NCBI RefSeq assembly: GCF_000315625.1
Contig: NW_005434641.1
Coordinates: 485,754-549,753, forward strand
Source: Guillardia theta CCMP2712
Taxonomy: Eukaryota; Cryptophyceae; Pyrenomonadales; Geminigeraceae
Direction of reading: 5' to 3'
Length of the DNA: 64,000 nt
Numbering within the stretch: the first letter of the stretch is position 1; each line of letters begins with the position of its first letter. Both the position numbers and the translations under genes were made by a program. This document shows positions 1 to 11,534 of the stretch, piece by piece. The notes beneath the pieces are model-generated. The model was given only the letters and a program-made list of their open reading frames with translations, was not told where the DNA came from and ran no database searches.

Positions 1-386
1 ACCCGCGTCATCTCACTTGGAGCGAATGCTACGACGTTGTGGTCGATCGCCCGCCCGCACTGGCGGCAAAACTTCGTCCCGTCCTAACAGACGTCAGCAC
101 ATGACGTCACCGTCCCCGCCATCTGTACCATCTGGTTGAAGGCAGAGCCGCAGAAGACGCAGTACCTACAGCAGGGTGAGGAGAGGAGAGGAGAGGGGAG
201 GGGAGGGGAGGGGAGGGGAGGGGAGGGGAGGGGAGGGGAGGGAAGAAGAGAGGGGAGGGGAGGGGGCGGGAGGGGGAGGAGGATGGGGACGCACTGGGGG
301 ATCAGAGTGTGAAATTCCCTCTCCTTCGAAGAGCTGTCGCTGTGATATGAAAGAATCATCGTCAAGGAAAACGTCTCCTCCTCTCC

Positions 387-443
<57 letters not shown>

Positions 444-2228
444 TTTATCATCATCATCACCATCACCATCACCATCACCATCATCATCATCCTCATCATC
501 ATCCTCATCCTCATCCTCATCCTCATCATCATCATCATCATCATCGTCGTCGTCTCCATCTCCGTCTCCATCTTTTTCTCCTTCTCCATCATCATCATCA
601 CCACCACCACCACCATCACCATCACCACCACCACCACCACAGTTCAACATCAACAACCTGCATGTCACTGCATCGCTTCCATTCCTAGACGAGATAATCT
701 GTTGCACCCTTGTTTTCTCGCGGTCTCTTTCAGCCAGGAACTGATAGGCCTGCGGAAATCTCACATTTCTCCGTTGACAGCGCGACACCCTTTCCCACCT
801 TCCGCTGTTGGTCTGTGAGGTTGTTCCAATCTCGTTTGCACATCTTCACAATCTCTGCATGACTTGCTCTGCACGCAAAGAATCATCTCCACCGCAACTC
901 CCTCCTCCATCATAGAAGAGCAGCAGGCGGAGGGTAAGCAAGAGGAAGGGCAGGTGGAAGGAGAGGAAAAGCAAGCATCCCATCCCATGCCCCTGCCTCT
1001 CTCACGTTGCGTTCTGCAGCTTCAGCTTCGGCGTACTGTTTCGCTCGTAGATGTTGTAGGCTAGATGAGCTAACTTGGACTTGTTCCACTCCTGCTGCTC
1101 CCCATCCGCCGACCTGCTCCCGGACAAGCATCAGCGGACAGCACGGCTCGTCAGCAAGACCTCGGCTGGATGGCTGCCCTCACAGCAGCAAGCTCCTCCT
1201 TGTATCTCTCCATATCCTTCTTCGCCGCCACTACATAAACCTGCTCTTCGTCTCAGGGGGCAATGGTGGAGATCGTTTCCCCCAGCTCACCTTCTGCTGA
1301 CTGGCAGGGAGGCTCTCGAACAGGTGCATGACGCCCTGGGCGAGCTGCTTCGACGTCCAGGATTGGTTAGGAGGGTGTCGTATCCTGTCCTGCAACGTCG
1401 CAGACGTCAGGGCGGACGAGCAAGGGAGGGAGATGGTCGAGAATTACCTTGACCTCCTTGAGAAACTTCACAGCTGCAGCCTCTGGACGGAGGGGAGCCT
1501 TGAGCCCTGTGGGAGTTTTCAGCTTCCCGAGACTCCCCGACAGGTCCGCAATACCTTGAGGCAGATTCATGTACGACAGCGAAGACAGCTCCCGCTTATC
1601 CGCTTCTGCCTCCAACCACTCCAGCACTCCGATCTCCGGCGTCGACACCTGCCAGGCCCAGTCAGAATGCTGTCAACGTCTGCAGCTCGCTGCACCGTCT
1701 TCTTGCGCTTTGGAGGAGCAGGCACTTCCTCCTTTCCTCCTGGGGCTGCTCCAGCCACTTGTTGCCTCCTCTTGGCTGTCTGGGCCTCAGCTGAAGGAGG
1801 AGGGAGGAGAGTCACATCAACGGCAAGAGCAGGAAGCACTGCAGACCAGCAGGGACCGGGGAGTGACCTGCAGCAGGCGGGGGGGCAGGAGAAGCAGCAG
1901 CATTCGGCGATGCACTATCTTTGAGCTTGAAGGCTGACTTCATCGTCTCCCGCTGTCTCTTGGCAGACTGTCTCTCTTGCCTCGCCTGCTCATGCACGTC
2001 GTGTTAGCTCGCACGCGCATCGGCTGTTAGTAGTGGTAATGGAAGATGAGGAGATGGAGGAGGAGGAGATGGAGATGGAGATAGAGGAGTGCGATTGCCA
2101 ACTGCAAAGCAAACAGGTGGAGCAAAAACAGAGAGAGACACGTTGACGCTACAAGACAAGCTCGCCTGGGGTTGAGTTGGAGTTGATGGCGCATCTGCTG
2201 GCAGAGAGTTGGTACCAGTCTCGCTCAT
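1..2228 (-). CDS. HMG-box protein with Cys-pair zinc motif (partial at left edge)
   Basis: This is a multi-exon gene on the minus strand whose C-terminus lies beyond base 1. Reading starts at ATG 2228 (MSETGTNSLP), and a Pro/Ala/Lys-rich N-terminal part follows. Exons between about 1648 and 1150 then join in frame: one ends in KFLKEVK at a GTAATT donor near 1443, the next runs DRIRHPPNQSWTSKQLAQGV to SLPASQQK, and the third begins VYVVAAKKDMERYKEELAA. Together they match the HMG-box pattern, with the KAP start, the central Trp/Leu and the closing A-K-D-x-x-R-Y-x-x-E-L helix. An exon near 1080-1005 reads EWNKSKLAHLAYNIYERN. Close to the edge are two CxxC pairs, YCVFCG and KFCRQCG, which suggests a zinc ribbon; a stop between them needs a short intron. 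HMG boxes bend DNA in chromatin, so a nuclear role is inferred. The splicing of the N-terminal and last exons is only partly resolved. Confidence 0.55.
180..660. repeat. compound microsatellite, (GGGGA)n then (CAT)n
   Basis: A purine tract of GGGGA/GGAGA units (180-265) is followed by about 270 bp of CAT/CAC/CCT triplets (388-655). Long open frames here (poly-His, poly-Asp, poly-Met) result from the repeat and are not genes. It probably lies in an intron of the HMG-box gene, because coding exons flank it on both sides (near 150 and near 740). Confidence 0.85.
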
Positions 2229-3671
2229 CCTCGGACTCTGGTTGGTCCAAGATCAGGAACGAAAAGAAAGCTTGTTTCGCTCATGGTAAAAAAATTCCCT
2301 CCTCTCGATGAAGAGGGAAAGGTGGACAAGCACAACCATGTCCGTCCCATGCAAACTTTGAGATGCCATGATCGTCTCTGGAGCTTGTGCTATCTAGCTC
2401 GGAGCATTTAATAGAGTGTGGCTCTCCCCCGATCCGAAACCGTTTCATCCACGTCGTACTTGTCCTCTTCCTCCATCACCCTTTTCCAAAGTCTATCGTG
2501 GTTTCCAACGTTCGTCCCTCTCTTCTACGTTACCCCCCAACCTTTCTCTCTTCCGCCCTTACCCCTCCACATCTCCATCCTGTCGTTGCCAGTGGCTTGT
2601 ATGACTGGTCCCTGCCAGATCGGCAAACCTGTCCATTCCCATACTGCCCCTGTCTCTCCTGCTCCTGCCCCTACACATACTTTCATTCGTGTCCATGTCT
2701 CTTAGACATCTCACTGATCTCCCTGGCTCCTTATCCTCTCCCTCCTCCTCCATGCTCCTCCCATCTCTCCCCTCCTGCTTCATAGCAGCAGCGCTCAGCA
2801 AGGGTGGATGAGGGTATTGCTGAAATCAAGGGGTAGGGTACTCGTGGTTGTAGGGTAGTGGCCTGCAGGGTAGGTAACTCTGCCGAACAAGTACCCATAC
2901 TATTGTGGTCAAAAGTTGGGTAGTCTGTGAAGTGCAGCTGAATGAGGTGGTGGGGGTGGTTCACAAACACTCCACAATGGGTTCAGAGGAATGGTTCACC
3001 ATCTTCTGTGGTACACATTCGTCTATCTGAAGGGCCTGACCTTGCCCGGGATGTCTTTTCGTGAAACTTTGAAACTTTGAAAGTCCTGGAGTCTAAACTT
3101 TGAAAAAGTTTTTGAGTTGGAAGTTCGAACTTGTGAAGTTTGCGCGCAAGGATTTCCATGGGAGGTCGATCCAGTGCGAAATCAGCGCGATGGGATGGGG
3201 AGGAGGAGAAGGAAGAAGGAAGAAGGCGAGGAGAGGGCTGGAATCATGTCCAGAAGAGAGGAGGTTGCAGGAGAGGAGGAGAGGAAGGGAACCGGTGCGA
3301 CGTTGTAGATGAACATCAACACGAGGGCAACATAGATTCTCGGATTCAGATAACCGCAAGATCGTCAGCTGCAGGGCAAGAGGATTTCCTTCGAGAATGG
3401 TGGTGCCTAAAATAGGGAGGATTCTGACAACACGCGCGTGAGCTGGACATTCTGCTGGTAAGGAGAGAGTGGAGCAATGACTGTCGAGCGCTGACTTGGA
3501 GAGCTAGTGAGCAGTCGTAACCTTCTGTCATTGCTGAATAGGAGGAATGTTCTGCTCGCCTCATCGACTGTGAGCAACGATACAATCGTGTTCGTAAGTT
3601 CCTTCGCTGCACTTGCCAGAAAGCTCGGCGAGTTGATGCTTTGAGAGCGGATCAAAGCAAGAAGTAGCATC
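2229..3671. other. intergenic region, no supported gene
   Basis: This space lies between two divergent genes. 2440-2790 is pyrimidine-rich. 2815-2960 carries several GGGTAGG blocks of the dispersed G-rich repeat type. 3065-3140 is a run of imperfect AAACTTTGAAA and GAAGTTC words. No reading frame here looks protein-like with splice sites. A minus-strand frame starting at 3673 was considered and rejected. Confidence 0.6.
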
Positions 3672-6600
3672 ATGAGCTACCGGATAGCTTCTCCTTCGCG
3701 CTTGCTAGTCTCATGGGTCCTTCTCAACCTCCTCGCATCATCAGTAGCCCGCAAGCCCCAGGTGAAACTCATCTCCATCCCCTATCGTATTCCTTTCTCC
3801 TTCATCTCGTCCTCGTCCTCGTCGTCGCCCTCGTCCTCGTCCTCCTCAACCCATCAATCCATCCTTGTCTTCGTCACCTAGATGTATTTACACGCTTGTG
3901 TCTCAGACTCAATTTCCTCCCTCGCTCATGGGTGCGTACTTGCCCATGGACGTGGTTCGCAACGGGACCAACGAGGAAGGAGATGAGAACATCTGCATCG
4001 ATCACTTCTGCTGGGTCAACACCGTCCCTCATGCCCTCTCCAACATCGTGAAAGCCTTCGTCGATCCCCGGTTGGGCATGGGCTCGGCGAATGAGAGGCA
4101 CTTCCTGGGCAAGGCCTTCTCCTCCTTCCTCTCTACTGCAGCTGGCAGGATGAAGGGCGAGAGGGGGAGGCAGGGAGGAGGGGACGAGGCTGCTGGGAGG
4201 AAGGATTACTTTGCTGTCTTCTCGCTGATGCTCTCCGGGATCTTCAAACCCAAGTTTCCTTTCTCACATGCGATGCTGACGAGAGCAGTTCAGCTGTCTG
4301 AGTATTGGATCTACGAGCCGTATCCCAGCTGCCTGCATGTGAGCTTCATTGTGGAGGAGTAGGAGCTGGAGCTGGAGCAGGGCGAGAGCGAGGAGGAGGA
4401 GGAGGGGGAAGAGGGGAGGGGGAGCGGGGGGGGCGGAAGGAGGGAGGAGGAGGAGGAGGAGGAAATTGTGATGACGCGCTCCAGGTGAAAGGCCCATGGC
4501 ATGAGGAGTGGGCGGGGAACTACTCTCTTACATCGGAGACAGATCCCAATGGGAGGGTGGTAAGGGTTGGCGTCTGATGCGAACATGCTGCTGACTTGTC
4601 TGGAAGATGTACGAGCAGCGGGGGGACTTTGCAGGTGTGATGTGGAGGAGAGGTGTTATCGAGTCATGTGCGCGCAGAGCATCAGATTTCGTGGTCGGAC
4701 GGCTGCTGGTTCATGGATGAGCTGAAGGAGCTGGATGAAAACAGGTGGCGGGGAGGGCGAGGGGAGAGAGGAGAAGGGAGGGGAGGAGGGGGGGAGAGAA
4801 GAGAGGAGGAATCGAAGGGGAGAAGAATGGAAGAAGAGAGCAAGGGGGAGGAAGGGGAGGGGGAGGGGAGGGGACAGGAGGGGAGATGTCAAGAAAGGGC
4901 GGGTAGGCAGAGCAGGAGACCAGAGGAGCAGAAAGGAGGTCAGGTGATCGATTGTTTGCAGCAAACCAGAGGTAGATTCGTCACTTTCTCTCTATGAAGA
5001 AACAGAATCCTTCATGGACGGGACCAACATCTCCAGCCTCGAGGACGAGGAGCAGACAGCGCGGGGGGCAGCAGGGTCAAGGGGGGGGCCATCTGCAGGG
5101 AGGAAGAAGAAGAACCGAAGACCCAAGGCATTCCAGCGCAAGAGGCTGTACCAGAGCTGCGTCGATACCGACATGGTGCCTTCAAGGTCCGTGTTTCTGA
5201 CGTTGTGTTGGAGGGAAACCATGTTGTCGACGAGGAGGAACTTCGTATACTGCTGTATCAGACGCTCTTGTTGACCCAGTCTCCGTCCTACGATCTTGTC
5301 CAGTCTCTCCCCGTCCTCGTCCTCCACCGTCCCTTGTAGTCCCCGTGCTCGCCTGCTCTGATGCCGCTCCTACTTGTGTCCTTCTTGACTTGAGATGCAG
5401 CGGGTGGGTATCGGTGCGAGGGAGGGGCCCCTCCCCCTCTATCTCACAGTGTGACACTTCCAAGACAAGGGCAAAGAAGAAACGTGACTCGCTCGATGCT
5501 GCCGGTGATTCTTCTGACCGCGTGCTTGCAGACTTACACAAGTCGGCTGATCCGCACGTGCGGGAGAACTCTCTGCACATTGAAAGCTTTAGAAGGAGGA
5601 CGGAAGACGACTTGCAATGGGCGCTGCTGACTGAAGACCTTTCAGGTGGAGAGAAGAGGGAGGGGAGGAGAAGGGGGGGAGGTGGGGGAGTGGAAGGGAG
5701 GGGAGAGGCGAGGCAAGCAGAGCAGAGCAGAGAAGTGCAGAGCAGAGCAGAGCAGAGCAGAGCAGAGCAGAGCAGAGCAGAAAGTAGCTCACACAAGAAA
5801 TGGGGGTCGTGTGGAGGATGAGACGGGGGGTTGGGGGGAGAGAGAAGTTAGAGGAGAGAGGGGGGAGTGGAGGACGATGAACTGAGTTTAGCAGATTCAA
5901 CCAAACATGCAGCGAGGGACTCACGGAGGCGGGAGGAGGCTCTAGACTCCGAGCACGAGTACTCTCAGCTTCAGAACTCCTTGAAACCAGCAGCTTCCTC
6001 CCTCATGGACAGGTACCGGCGCATCCTTACATCCAACAAGCTCGTCAAGACGCTGCGGAAAGTTTCAAGGCTCCTGCTCAAGATCGGTTCGCTCCCATTC
6101 CGCTTCTTCAAACTTCACCTGCCCTGGCCCTTTGGTCATGATAAAGTTGGTTACCTCGTCTTCCGAGGAACGGCAGACGTCCACGACATCCTCACCGACA
6201 TTGGGCACTCGCAGGTATCTCCTCCTCCTCAACCCCTTCCTCCCTTTATCATCATCAAGCACCACCACCACCATCACCATCATCATCTCCATCTCCATCT
6301 CCATCTCCATCATCGTCCACCACCACCACCACCACGTCCTGCTCCTCCACCTCATCTCCTCTTCTCATCCTCCTCCACTACAACGTTGTCCTAGTCCTCC
6401 TCCTCTGTACCACCATTTCTTCCTCGCATGCGAGCTTGCAGCAGGTGTTCTGGTTGAACGAGGAAGGGCCCTCGTGGGGCATCTGGTCGTCAGTGCACAC
6501 GGAGGTGAGGAGGAGCATCTCGTCCATCCGCGCAGCAGTGAGGAAGGCGAAGATCAAGAAGCTTGTGATTGCCGGTCACAGTCTGGGTGAGGAGGAGGAG

Positions 6601-8870
6601 GAGGAGGAGGAGGAGGAGCGAGCAAGCGAGCGAAGGAAGGAGAGGGAGGAGGGAGAGTGAAACAGAGGAGGGAGAGAGAGGCGGAGGAACAAGCGAAGGA
6701 GTGAGGGGAGCGAGTGGAGGCGAAGGGACTTGGGAGAGAGAGAGAGGAGAGAGAGAGAGGGAGCGCCAGGAGGACGGAGGAGATGACGTTGATCGCAGGA
6801 GGGAGCTATGCGCTTGAGGTGGCTCGGCAGCTGCTGTCAGGCGTCGGGCTCAACGTCGACATCTCTGTCATCACCTTCGGCTCTCCCGCAGTGTTTGCTA
6901 GGAGGACGGGGGCGAAGCACTGCGGAAAGGATGTATGGCGGAAACCCCCGACCCTTCTTGAGAGCGCTGCTGACTTTGGATGGAAGGTCGATCCTGTTCG
7001 CTCCCCCCCTCGCTTCCACTCCTTCCTTTCTACCCTTCCCCAGTCAGGGCAAGAAACCTGCTCACATTCCTGTCCTGTTTCTTCCTCCTTCACCTGCATC
7101 GTCTTCCACTCTCAAACACGTCTTTCATGGACCATTCTCCCTCCTCCTCTCCTCATATAGTCACTCGCCTCTCCTCTTTTCCTGCAACCTCCTCCCAACC
7201 ACACACTCCCCTTCCTCATCCTCCTCCTCCTCCTCCTCCTCCTCCTCCTCCTCCTCCTCCTCCTCCCTCCTTTCTCCCTCCTCCCTCTTCCCTCTTCCTC
7301 CTTGCTCCTCCTTCCTTTCCCTCACCGGCATGCAGCTTCTCACAGGCAGGGAGGCCTGCAGACTCAAGGAGGACTCGAGCATGCGGAAGCTTGACGCAAG
7401 TGTGGTCAACATCGTCAACCGCTGGGACCTCGTTCCTAGAGCACACCTCCTCCCTCGACTCATGCGACAGGTCAGGGTCCTACACTCTTCCTCTCCCTTG
7501 ATCTTGCTGCCTCCTCCTCCAATGATCAGAGTCCTCTCTCCTCCCCTCTCCTCCCCTCTCCTCCCCCTCCCCTTCCATCTATCAATCTGTTCCTTCCTCT
7601 TCTCCTGCTCAGCTCTTCTCTGTCGCTCTCCATCGCATCCATCCTCCTACCGCCCATCGACTCGCCCTTGCTCCCTCGCTCCCCCATGCTTTCCCTTCCC
7701 CTCCATGCACTCCGTCCCTCATGCCCTTCGGCTCGTGCAGAGCAACTCAAAGGAGATCCTGCAAGCTTTCACCAAGCACGTCGCCTCTCGGCTGGGAGGA
7801 GGGTACGCGGTGAGCGGAGGGTCTGGCAGCTGCGGTGGAGAGTGACGAGGATGAAGGCGAGGCTGGGGGGATACATCTCAGACGCCCTCGCCCTCCCTCA
7901 TAGCTTCAATCGCACCATCCAGTCCCGAAGAGAAGCCTTCGAAAGGTTCTTCCCTCCCTCCCCTACAGCCCTCCTCCCTCCCCTACAGCCCTGCTCTCTC
8001 CTCTTCCTACCTCTTGCTCAATATTTCCTCCTTGCTCTTCCTCTTTTCTCTTTCCCTCCTCTCTCGAGATTCCTCGCAAGGGTTGTAGCTCATTCTCCTC
8101 CTCAGGTACCGCGGGATCGGCATGTTCCTCATCATCCCTCCTGCTCTTCTCTGCGGCTCAGAGCAGGCAGGGCTTGTAACAGCTCCGCCCTCCTCCTCCT
8201 CCCTCCTCCCTCCTCCCTCCTCCCTCCTCCCTCATCCTTGTTCTCCCCTGTTTCTTCCTCCCTTCTCTCTCTTCCTCTCTCCTTCTTCTCCACCACTCTT
8301 CTCGTTCCTACTCTTCCACTCCTCTCTTCATCCTCCTTTTCCGCGCTCCTCGCTCTCCCCTTCTCCTCACACCTCTCCCTCCTCCTGATCCATCCTTACA
8401 GGTGATGGCGACTGTTGAGAGCAACCAGTCCCTGCCTCGACCTCGCCAGGCCCCCCAAGACGCTCAGTGGAACTTCTTCTTCGACGACGACGTCCCAGGA
8501 TTCGCCGCCTCCACCACGCAGGCTGACTTTCCGTACGAGTTTATGCTCACCGACCACAGCAGATACTCCAGGTAAGGAGGAGGGAGTGGGCAACATGGGA
8601 CCTCCCTGCGCTCCTCTCCTCCCACCCTCGTATCTTTCTATCCCTCTCCCTTGCTAGCCTTTCCTCCGTCCTCTTCCCCCGTTCTCACTCGCTTCTCCTG
8701 CTCTCCGTGGAGCTCCTCCTTTCCTCCTCTCTCTCTGATCCTGTTTTCCCCCACCCTGTTTTCTTCGGCTTCCTCAATTTTCTGTTTGCAGCTCAATCCG
8801 AGCGTACGGGGTGATCTGGCACATCCTCAACGAGCTGTGTTGGAAGACCGGAAGGGTGAAGATGAAATGA
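3672..8870 (+). CDS. class 3 (Fungal lipase-type) triacylglycerol lipase, secreted or lumenal
   Basis: The product is a lipase/esterase of the lipase_3 family, which hydrolyses acyl esters of glycerolipids. ATG 3672 opens a signal peptide (MSYRIASPSR, then the hydrophobic LLVSWVLLNLLASSV). Exons supported by frame and splice sites include 3672-3761, 3907-4338, 4485-4559, about 5880-6213, 6431-6585, about 6803-6910, about 7350-7470, 7733-7809, 8402-8571 and 8792-8870. The oxyanion region reads VGYLVFRGTADVHDILTDIG. The nucleophile elbow is GHSLGGSY, and an intron interrupts its codons just after GHSLG. The acid region is VVNIVNRWDLVPRA, and the likely catalytic His is in LTDHSRYS near the end. 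All three parts of the triad are therefore visible. The final exon ends VKMK and stop. Several introns are filled with TCC, GGA or AGAGC repeats. The join entering the exon near 5010 is unresolved. A membrane-lipid or storage-lipid role is inferred. Confidence 0.8.
5711..5781. repeat. 5-bp tandem repeat (AGAGC)n in a lipase intron
   Basis: About a dozen AGAGC units, interrupted near 5735, lie inside the intron between the exon ending near 5643 and the exon starting near 5892. They produce open frames in every phase, which are artefacts. Confidence 0.85.
7217..7266. repeat. (TCC)n microsatellite in a lipase intron
   Basis: A perfect run of TCC triplets lies within a long pyrimidine-rich intron between the FGSPAVFAR exon and the exon encoding NIVNRWDLVP. 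Confidence 0.85.
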
Positions 8871-8886
8871 TCTTGTCTTGCTGCTC

Positions 8887-8933
8887 AAAAATGATGATGA
8901 CGATGACGATGATGATGATGATGATGATGATGA

Positions 8934-8967
<34 letters not shown>

Positions 8968-9083
8968 GAGGAGGAGGAGGAGGAGGAGGAGGAGGAGGAG
9001 GAGGAGGAGGAGGAGGAGGAGAAGAGATATGGATGTGGATGAGGATAATGAGCAGGAGGAGGAGGAGGAGGACGACGACGACG
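8887..9083. repeat. compound trinucleotide tract (GAT)n(GTT)n(GAG)n(GAC)n
   Basis: Starting 16 bp after the lipase stop codon, blocks of GAT, GTT, GGA/GAG and GAC triplets follow one another with sharp borders. The long frames across it are repeat artefacts. It separates the lipase from the next plus-strand gene. Confidence 0.85.
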
Positions 9084-9130
9084 ATGGTTACGATGATGCT
9101 GACCGTGCCATCTAGACTTCCTGTGCGTCC

Positions 9131-10175
9131 ATGGTAGAGAGGCTGGGGGAGATCAGAAAAGACGCGGCCATGACGAGCGCACAGGTTCAGGGCAAGAAGC
9201 AGGAAGAGGGGGGGGGGGCTGACGAGGGTCAACAGCAGCAGGCATGGGAGTCGTTCTACAGCGATCAGAGCAAGATGGACATGGTGAGGGCCCGAGCTCG
9301 CGACCTCCAACGAACTTCCAGGTGGGTGCAGGAGAGACGCTAAGGCCACTCGTCCTCATCCTGAGAGCCATGAGACTTTCTCGAAGCTGCTGTTCATCGG
9401 CTGCCTTCCTCCCCCTCCACCTCAGTTTCCTTCCCTCGCTTCCAGCTCTGCTCCCCATGCCTTGTTGCTCCATCTCACCTCTCCTCCTCCTTTCTACTCT
9501 CCTCTGCCTCCCCCTCTCAGCTCTCCTCACTGCCGCCCTTCCTCACTTTCCTCGCAGCACTGATCAGGAGAGCGAATATCATGAAGGAAGTCACGCATGG
9601 GTCAGCCTCATGTCTGATGTTGCGGTACGCAGACCTTTCCTCCTCCTCCTCCCTCCCCCCTCCCCTCCTCTCCCCCCTTCCCTTCGCTCCTTCGCTCCCG
9701 TTCCCTTCCCCCTCCACTCCGTCCGCTCCATTCGTTTCCCCGTCCCCTTCCTGGTCCCTCCTCCCTTCATAGCCTCCTCGCCTCCACTTCCCTTCCCCAC
9801 TCCCTCCCTCCCTCCCTCTCTCCCGCCTTAACTTAGTCACAGGCTTTCGACTACATGACGCCAGTCTACGAGGAGGAGGAGGACGAGGAGGAGGAGGACA
9901 AGCAAACCCTCGACGTACATCCTTGCAGCACTGGGGGGAGGGAGCATGACTGAACCTGCTGCAGGACGAGCTTCCGAGGGACGGAGAGCAGTTTCAGAGT
10001 AAGACAGCCAGGGAGTACCGCAGCTCCTCTGAGTTCCGTTTCCTCAGGTGTCAGAAATATACACCAAGGGATCGAGTACTTGCGGAAGGAGCACCGGACA
10101 GGTCCTCCTCCTCCTCCTCCTCCTCCTCCTCCTCCTCCTCCTCCATCCTACACCGAAGACGTCGCTCGACCATGA
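9131..10175 (+). CDS. unknown 165-residue protein with Pro-rich tail
   Basis: Five exons join in frame with good splice sites: 9131-9321, 9558-9624, 9837-9914, 9965-9998 and 10048-10175 (498 nt, 165 residues). The start is ATG 9131 (MVERLGEIRKDAAM). The protein is hydrophilic: a Gln/Lys-rich helical N-terminus, then HAWVSLMSDVASQAFDYMTP, an acidic Glu/Asp run, then RNIHQGIEYLRKEHRTG. A run of about 14 prolines encoded by a CCT microsatellite follows, and the end is SYTEDVARP. No known family is recognised. The repeat-encoded proline tract probably varies in length between strains. An upstream exon cannot be excluded. Confidence 0.6.
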
Positions 10176-10596
10176 CACATAGTTGGAATGAAACGGCATG
10201 ATATGAATGACATGTCTTCCGACCCGCTGCAAGCTCATCGTGTCGTGAAACTTTTTCTGATGGTGCCTTCATTGCAAGCTTGTCAACTATAGACGTAGTC
10301 CTGTCAAGAGCCTGTCAGAAGGTCCTCTTGCCTTGAATGAGCTTATTCTTACCTTGATCATGAAGACATGCTGATTTCTGAGGCAAGGAAAGAAGGTCAG
10401 GACCTTCACAATCATTCTACGACATTGTATTACATTCTCTCTTCTTGTGCATGGCGGAATCGCTCAACAATGCTGTTTGCTGCAGCGAGGTGTTTCGATG
10501 AAGCTGTTCGGCGACTCGCTCCTGACACGTTCAATCTCGATCTCATCTCTTGCGCATTCCTCCTGTTCTCTTGTCTTGCCTACATAAGATGGCGCA
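10176..10596. other. intergenic, nothing recognised
   Basis: This space lies between two converging genes. A plus-strand frame from 10368 ends in proline-coding triplets on the opposite strand of the 10597 gene and has no other support. Confidence 0.5.
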
Positions 10597-10995
10597 TCAT
10601 TTCCACTCCTCCTCCTCCGTCTCCTCCTCCTCCGTCTCCTCCTCCTCCGTCTCCTCCTCCTGATTTACCTGGCGATACTGCGAAAGCTTCGCTACATCCT
10701 CCTGGCTGACAGCAGCTTGGGAGGGCGGCCGCATGCCTCCGACAGGGACTCTGGTGACATCAGTGTTGTGCCGGTTGTGATCGATCCTCCTCTCGCTCGA
10801 AACCTCCTCGACCCTCTTCCCCAGCTTGTTTGTCTCTGTCCGGTATCCCTCTCGGGGTATGATGCATACATGCTGCCGTGTCCTCGCACCCACGATCCTC
10901 TCCTTGGTGAACTTGTGGAACGCAAAAGGCGTCAGGTCAGCCGGCGGGGTGCTGGGCAGGTAAACTTCATCCTCTCTCAGACTCATCTTGGACAT
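10597..10995 (-). CDS. unknown basic protein with acidic (EETEE)n tail
   Basis: This is a single open frame of 132 residues. ATG 10995 sits directly after a good acceptor (TTGTCAG), so an upstream non-coding or coding exon is possible. The body is basic (FHKFTKERIVGARTRQH, then EGYRTETNKLGKRVEEVSS). The last 20 or so residues are Glu-rich, encoded by a 15-bp minisatellite (GGAGGAGGAGACGGA units, about 10606-10665). No family is recognised. It could also be the last exon of a longer gene reaching back to the gap at 11270. Confidence 0.5.
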   Translation of the reverse strand: MSKMSLREDEVYLPSTPPADLTPFAFHKFTKERIVGARTRQHVCIIPREGYRTETNKLGKRVEEVSSERRIDHNRHNTDVTRVPVGGMRPPSQAAVSQEDVAKLSQYRQVNQEEETEEEETEEEETEEEEWK

Positions 10996-11216
10996 CTGAC
11001 AACACACGTCACATTTGCAGTCTCAAAAGACGTGATTGAGGAACAAGGAGACAAGTTCCCTTGTCATAGGTGGTATTCCCACGGCATCTTTCTCGTCGCC
11101 TTCAGATCACTATGTGCAGTTCTCCCACTGGCTTGCCGCTTCACTTTCAGATCGTCTACTATTGCTCTTCCTGCTCCTCCTTCTCCTTCTCCTGCAGTTC
11201 CTGCTCCCCATGTGGC

Positions 11217-11369
11217 TCCTCCTCCTCCTCCTCCTCCTCCTCCTCCTCCTCCTCCTCCTCCTCCTCCTCNNNNNNNNNNNNNNNNNNNNNNNNNNNNNNN
11301 NNNNNNNNNNNNNNNNNNNNNNNNNNNNNNNNNNNNNNNNNNNNNNNNNNNNNNNNNNNNNNNNNNNNN
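11217..11369. other. (CCT)n tract running into a 100-N assembly gap
   Basis: A perfect CCT microsatellite (11217-11269) breaks off into exactly 100 N (11270-11369). The true gap length is unknown. Sequence after the gap is ordinary single-copy DNA leading to the gene at 11535. Confidence 0.95.
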
Positions 11370-11534
11370 GCAACACTCCCGCCATGGTGCCATTCGCATC
11401 TAATCCAAAGTGGTGGTAGGGTCCACCAAAGGGAGGGTACTTCAATATGAATTAGGGGGGTGATACTGGGAAGGGTGAGAGTAACAGGGGGTAGGGGTCA
11501 TCATTGACAGAAATCGGAAGATCGGACATCGAAA

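Noticed and set aside
84-788. Long frames rich in Asp, His or Met (both strands)
   Set aside because: They are read-through of CAT/GGGGA repeats. Only short ends of one frame (CVFCGSAFNQ near 150 and AYQFLAERDREKT near 740) look like true exons.
3407-3673. Minus-strand frame starting MMLLLALIRSQSINSPSFLA
   Set aside because: It overlaps the lipase start codon on the other strand by two bases and has no splice partner or family. It is probably chance in the promoter region.
7161-7463. Minus-strand frames across a lipase intron and exon
   Set aside because: They are shadows of the TCC repeat and of the NIVNRWDLVPR exon.
10717-11403. Plus-strand 228-codon frame crossing the N gap
   Set aside because: It is open only because of the CCT run and N; its first half is the complement of the better-supported minus-strand gene at 10597-10995.
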